This document shows, piece after piece, positions 6,742 to 10,286 of a stretch of 10,286 nucleotides of DNA. The stretch spans positions 1 to 10,286 of the forward strand of contig QNZT01000038.1 in the NCBI GenBank assembly GCA_003978455.1, in the 5' to 3' direction. This stretch comes from Sulfurospirillum sp. Lineage in GTDB: Bacteria > Campylobacterota > Campylobacteria > Campylobacterales > QNZT01. Made by a program: the position numbers and the translations under genes. A model generated the notes under the pieces. The model had not been told where the DNA came from, searched no databases, and worked only from the letters and a program-made list of their open reading frames with translations. Every line of letters begins with the position of its first letter. Within the stretch, counting starts at the first letter, position 1.

Positions 6742-7058
6742 TGTCGTTTTGGGCTCTCTTTTTTCAGTATGCGTTTATTCTGACGTATATAGTAGTAGGG
6801 TTTATCGTGGCATTTGAAGCCGTGCTTTGCATGAGTGGATCGAAGTTTGCCATCAAATGGGTACGCCGTCTCTATTCACTTAGAGGTTTCATGATCTCTG
6901 TCTATCTCTTTTACCCGATGCTCTGGCTTGTCTATCTCTTTTTAGAAGTGATACCATACTATCTCGGAGGGTCGGATAAGTTGACAAAGTTCGATATCCC
7001 GATGATGCTCTACCGGATTTTTCCTGAGGAGTGCGACGAGTGTGATACGGAAAAGTAA
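6738..7058 (+). CDS. Small membrane protein of unknown function, coupled to ligA
   Basis: The protein has 106 residues and no recognised family. Its ATG (6738) overlaps the ligA TGA as ATGA. A second ATG at 6741 is equally placed for translational coupling. Two clear hydrophobic segments are visible, about residues 5-31 (FFQYAFILTYIVVGFIVAF region) and 50-74 (FMISVYLFYPMLWLVYLFL region), joined by a basic stretch (KWVRRLYSLR). The positive-inside rule puts this loop in the cytoplasm and both ends outside. The tail is acidic and ends with CDECDTEK, a CxxC pair that could bind metal or form a disulfide. A link with DNA ligation is not implied; the overlap only suggests co-transcription. Confidence 0.7.
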   Translation: MMSFWALFFQYAFILTYIVVGFIVAFEAVLCMSGSKFAIKWVRRLYSLRGFMISVYLFYPMLWLVYLFLEVIPYYLGGSDKLTKFDIPMMLYRIFPEECDECDTEK

Positions 7059-7077
7059 CCAAAGCCTCCGTTTTTTA
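7048..7077 (+). terminator. Weak candidate terminator between convergent genes
   Basis: CGGA (7048-7051) can pair with TCCG (7067-7070), directly followed by six T bases (7071-7076). The T-run is good but the stem is short, so this is a tentative call for the end of the ligA operon. Confidence 0.3.
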
Positions 7078-7084
7078 TTTTCAG

Positions 7085-7651
7085 TCAGGAGAGGGAGCTT
7101 TGAAAAGTTTCAAGTGCCTTTCTCTCTTTTTCACTCAACTGCACTCTCCACACCACTTCATTTGCCTGAAACACCCTTTCATGAAACTCGATCTCTTGTT
7201 GTCTGAAAAAGTGTTCATATCTTTTCACCAGTGCATAGGGCGTCGTCAGGGTATAGGGGAGTTTTTTGATGTAGGGTAAGCGTGTCGCAGATGTGATCAC
7301 TTCTCTCGCCGCATCGCTGTATGCCCGTACCATCCCTCCGGTACCGAGTTTGATACCTCCGAAGTAGCGTACGGTGATCAAAGCGGTGTTGATGAGGTCT
7401 GCACCGCGCAGTTGGGCGAGTGTCGGGTTTCCCGCACACCCTTTGGGCTCTCCGTCGTCGGTACTGTTTTCGACGATCTGGTCAAATTCGTTGAGGTGGC
7501 GGTATGCCCAGACGATGTGGCTGGCTTTGGGGTGTGTTTCGTGAAGTGCATCAAGTGTTTGCCGAAAAAGAGGGTAGGGTAGCAGATATGAGGTAAACGT
7601 CGAACGTTTTACCTCATAAGTGGCGGAGAAGGTCTCAGATACCTGCTGCAT
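7085..7651 (-). CDS. yigZ: YigZ/IMPACT family protein (UPF0029)
   Basis: The 188-residue protein carries the family signature from residue 64: TDDGEPKGCAGNP (64-76), then LINTALITVRYFGGIKLGTGGMVRAY (86-111, cited as the core block). IMPACT proteins have an N-terminal fold shared with translation factors and a smaller C-terminal domain, seen here from about residue 130. In eukaryotes the relative IMPACT affects GCN2 signalling; the bacterial role is not settled, with suggested links to translation. The usual Thr/Ser in EPKG(T/S)AG is Cys here (C72). The start at 7651 fits the family N-terminus (VSETFSATYEVKRSTF), but it has no good ribosome-binding site and lies 17 bases inside the ccsBA gene. 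Translation is probably coupled to the upstream gene. No functional tie to cytochrome c assembly is known to me. Confidence 0.92.
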   Translation of the reverse strand: MQQVSETFSATYEVKRSTFTSYLLPYPLFRQTLDALHETHPKASHIVWAYRHLNEFDQIVENSTDDGEPKGCAGNPTLAQLRGADLINTALITVRYFGGIKLGTGGMVRAYSDAAREVITSATRLPYIKKLPYTLTTPYALVKRYEHFFRQQEIEFHERVFQANEVVWRVQLSEKERKALETFQSSLS

Positions 7652-10286
7652 CTTTGCTTTGGTTGAGTTTGCGTTTGGGGAATGCCGCCGCGATGATCAG
7701 AAGGACAGCTGCGATGATCACGTAGAGATATTTCGGTACCGGTACCGGATCACCCGCTGCGTAAGAGTGCATACCGGAGAGATAGTAGTTGACACCGAGG
7801 AAGGTCATAACGATCGATGCGAAAGCGACAGTGCTCATCCATGCCAGATGGTAGGTATAGTGTTTTTTCACCGCAGGTACAAATCTGGCGTGCAGGACGA
7901 TCGTGTAGACCAGGATAGAGATCCAGGCCCATGTCTCTTTGGGATCCCAGCTCCAGTAGCGTCCCCAACTCTCATTTGCCCAGACACCGCCGAGAAAGTT
8001 TCCGACTGTCAGCATGGAGAGACCGATGATTGCAGTCATCTCGTTGATGCGGGTAGCTTCGACGATACTTTTGTCAATCTGCGGATTGTCTCCTCTGAGT
8101 ATAAAAAGGATCAGCGTGAAAAGCCCCAGCATGGCACTGAGAGCCATAAATCCGTAACTTGCCGTGATCACGGAGACATGGATATTGAGCCAGTAAGATT
8201 TCAGTACAGGGACGAGATTGGTGATCTGCGGGTTCATCTCGTTGAAAAAAGTTGCTGCAAGTGTCGATCCTGCGATGATGGATGTCAGTGCAGGTACCAT
8301 CACGGAAAATCTGGCAAAAACCACACCTGCGAGAGCCATCGCCCAGGAGACATAGAGCATCGCTTCATAGGCGTTGGACCAGGGGGCATGACCTCCGATG
8401 TACCATCTTGCCGCAAGTACAAAGGTATGGAGTGCAAAAGCGAGGTAGAAAGCACCGGTGACGAGTTTCGCAAATGTTCTGACTTTTGCCTGCGGACGGA
8501 CGATTTTATAAAACATGATGCCTAGCAACAGGATACCTGCCAGAAAATAGACCGGAATCAATTTGTTGGTGATCGAGTATTTTTTGAAAAACTTTTCTGC
8601 CCGAAGTTTGGACTCCGGAGGTATGACGGCGTGTCCCGCTCTGTTTTGGTATGTTCGGATAAGTTTGAGTGCTTTGTCTGCATTTGTCCAGTCGCCTGTT
8701 TTGCGTGCCTGATCGATAGCACTGAAGTAGCTGACGAAGAGCAGGCGTACCATCTGGGCATCTTTTGGGGGGAATGATGAGATCGCCTCTTTGACGGAGT
8801 ACCATTTGTTGTTGGCGTCACCGGCTTTGGGGACGATTCTCATGAGATCACCGGTGAAGACCATATACATGATGTTGAGCTTCTCATCGGTTTTGATGAC
8901 GGAGCGGTCAAATTCGTTTCTTTTGATGGGGCGTTTTTGACTTGCCTCTTCTATATATCTCCCCAGTTTATAGTAGTTGGTTTTGCTGTGGTTGAAAAAG
9001 TCATTGAATGTGGCATATTTCTGATCCTTTTTCAGTCCCAGAATCTTTCTCACTTTGTCATGTTTGACTTTGATAAGCGGTATCTTTTGCCATGCGTCGG
9101 GTGCTGTAACCATCCCAAGCAGAACCTGCGAAGGGTTTAGCCCGTATACCGAGGTACTTTTGTGGAGTTTAAGCATAATGTCGTCGGCAAATGTCTCCAG
9201 CGGTGTGATTCTGCCGCCCTGAGTCTGTAGCAGTAAGTCTCCGAATTTATCGGCGTGGGTTTTATTGTATGATTTGGCGATTTCAAGCGGTGTCGGTTCT
9301 GAAGCGACAAGCGGTGTGGTGTGCAGAGCGGTAAATGCGATCAATGCAAATGAGAGTTTGATCGCGACATCGCGTGTGACCGCTTTTGCCAGTTTTCGGA
9401 AACGGCTTTTGGGGTTGAGCAGATTGAGTAAGAGTCCGATTGCTAACATGAGGTATCCTATATAGGTAGGGATTTTTCCCGGATCGTTGTTGACTGAAAG
9501 CACCGTACCGCCTTCGTCCATATCGTATGATGCCTGGAAAAATCGGTAGTGTCTGTAATCCAGTACATGGTTCATGAAAATCCTGTAAGGCATATTTACA
9601 TGACGCTCATTGTCGATGAGTGTCACTTCGCTGGCATAGGAGGAGGGTGACATAGAGCCGGGATAACGCTCCAGCTGAAAGTCGTTGAGTTTGATTGCAA
9701 ACGGCAGTGTGATGACTTTGGAACCCCATACCAGTTCAAAGTCCGCACCTCCGATGTTTACCCTTTGAGGAATTCCCTGCGTACCGCGACCGAAGCCCAT
9801 GAGCGGTATCTCTTTGGTTTCGCCGTTGTAACTCAGTGTGACGATGAGTGCAGCTTTCGATGCAGTTTTCATACGTCTGCCGCCGGCACGCTCTTTGCCT
9901 CTGACAACACGCTCTTTCGCTTTGGTGTAGAGCTGTTTGGGTACCAGTTTGACAGCACCGAAGTCATAGAGCTGTCCGGTGATAAAAGGGTACTCTTTAC
10001 CTGCTTCAAAGGTACCGCTGGACTGGTCTGCCATTTTGGTCCAACTCCCCTTGAGACCACTTTTGAAGTAAAATTTTCCATCTTTGGTGTATATCTGCAA
10101 GTCGGATCTCTTATCACTTTCGGGCAGGTCGAGTGTTAGATCGAGGTTTGATGTCTGAAAGCGTTCATGCTCTTTGAGCGTGATTGTCTGAGGCTGGCGG
10201 TTCTCTTCGACGACGACCATATTGATCATCGCTGTTCCGTTTGGATCTTTGACGATGGTTTTGTGTGCCGAGGGATAGTAGGCTTT
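7635..10286 (-). CDS. ccsBA: CcsBA: fused ResB-CcsA System II cytochrome c synthetase, 5' end outside window
   Basis: This inner-membrane protein carries haem across the membrane and attaches it to the CxxCH motif of c-type cytochromes. 883 codons are visible and the frame is open at 10286, so the true start and the first ResB helices (with one of the haem-binding transmembrane histidines) lie outside. The visible first third is ResB-like periplasmic sequence, including FQLERYPGSMSPSSY around 9634-9678. Two helices follow (about 9400-9470 and 9300-9370), then a Campylobacterota-type periplasmic linker. The CcsA part has RWYIGGHAPWSNAYE (about 8364-8408) and the WWD haem-binding motif WGRYWSWDPKETWAW at 7920-7967. 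Candidate haem histidines are in NIHV (8178-8180, periplasmic, before WWD), VLHAR (transmembrane, about 7890) and MHSYA (periplasmic, about 7767). All CcsA hallmarks in the window are intact. The fused form is typical of Campylobacterota. It overlaps yigZ by 17 bases. Confidence 0.93.
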   Translation of the reverse strand, partial: KAYYPSAHKTIVKDPNGTAMINMVVVEENRQPQTITLKEHERFQTSNLDLTLDLPESDKRSDLQIYTKDGKFYFKSGLKGSWTKMADQSSGTFEAGKEYPFITGQLYDFGAVKLVPKQLYTKAKERVVRGKERAGGRRMKTASKAALIVTLSYNGETKEIPLMGFGRGTQGIPQRVNIGGADFELVWGSKVITLPFAIKLNDFQLERYPGSMSPSSYASEVTLIDNERHVNMPYRIFMNHVLDYRHYRFFQASYDMDEGGTVLSVNNDPGKIPTYIGYLMLAIGLLLNLLNPKSRFRKLAKAVTRDVAIKLSFALIAFTALHTTPLVASEPTPLEIAKSYNKTHADKFGDLLLQTQGGRITPLETFADDIMLKLHKSTSVYGLNPSQVLLGMVTAPDAWQKIPLIKVKHDKVRKILGLKKDQKYATFNDFFNHSKTNYYKLGRYIEEASQKRPIKRNEFDRSVIKTDEKLNIMYMVFTGDLMRIVPKAGDANNKWYSVKEAISSFPPKDAQMVRLLFVSYFSAIDQARKTGDWTNADKALKLIRTYQNRAGHAVIPPESKLRAEKFFKKYSITNKLIPVYFLAGILLLGIMFYKIVRPQAKVRTFAKLVTGAFYLAFALHTFVLAARWYIGGHAPWSNAYEAMLYVSWAMALAGVVFARFSVMVPALTSIIAGSTLAATFFNEMNPQITNLVPVLKSYWLNIHVSVITASYGFMALSAMLGLFTLILFILRGDNPQIDKSIVEATRINEMTAIIGLSMLTVGNFLGGVWANESWGRYWSWDPKETWAWISILVYTIVLHARFVPAVKKHYTYHLAWMSTVAFASIVMTFLGVNYYLSGMHSYAAGDPVPVPKYLYVIIAAVLLIIAAAFPKRKLNQSKDAAGI

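Noticed and set aside
7620..8525. A 301-codon open frame on the plus strand opposite ccsBA
   Set aside because: It is rich in Cys, His, Asp and Arg, has no recognisable domain, and is the antisense of the well-supported CcsA region.

Overview
The window reads as chromosomal DNA from a member of the Campylobacterota (epsilonproteobacteria), probably a free-living Sulfurovum/Sulfurimonas-type organism. This rests on three recognised proteins. The first is a ResB-CcsA fused System II cytochrome c biogenesis protein. The second is an Opr-type porin with a C-terminal phenylalanine. The third is an NAD-dependent ligase with the 'MWSMEDVF' variant that I associate with this phylum. The assignment comes from family knowledge, not from a database search.

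Region 1 (1-1939, minus strand) is a tight three-gene operon that is visibly richer in G+C than the rest. In transcription order it holds an antibiotic-biosynthesis-monooxygenase (ABM, LsrG-like) small protein, a stand-alone class II aldolase domain, and the N-terminal part of an FGGY kinase very like the autoinducer-2 kinase LsrK, which runs off the left edge. The first two genes share an ATGA overlap and the third follows after 9 bases. The combination suggests phosphorylation, isomerisation or oxidation, and carbon-carbon cleavage of AI-2 or a related small sugar, without the usual Lsr transporter or LsrF thiolase in view.

Region 2 (1940-2769) is mostly non-coding. It holds a perfect 26-bp inverted repeat just upstream of the operon, a short stem-loop, the internally deleted remnant of a HAD-IIA phosphatase gene (2103-2270, minus), and then about 450 bases of AT-rich DNA ending in the porin promoter.

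Region 3 (2770-4125) is the porin gene with a strong terminator that separates it from a convergent gene for an unrecognised membrane protein (4123-4659, minus).

Region 4 (4783-7058, plus) is ligA, followed by a small two-helix membrane protein that overlaps it by four bases. Region 5 (7085-10286, minus) is the CcsBA cytochrome c synthetase, which enters from the right edge without its start, followed by a yigZ/IMPACT-family gene overlapping its end by 17 bases. Regions 3-5 look like ordinary core-genome content. The accessory-looking part of the window is the left 2.4 kb.
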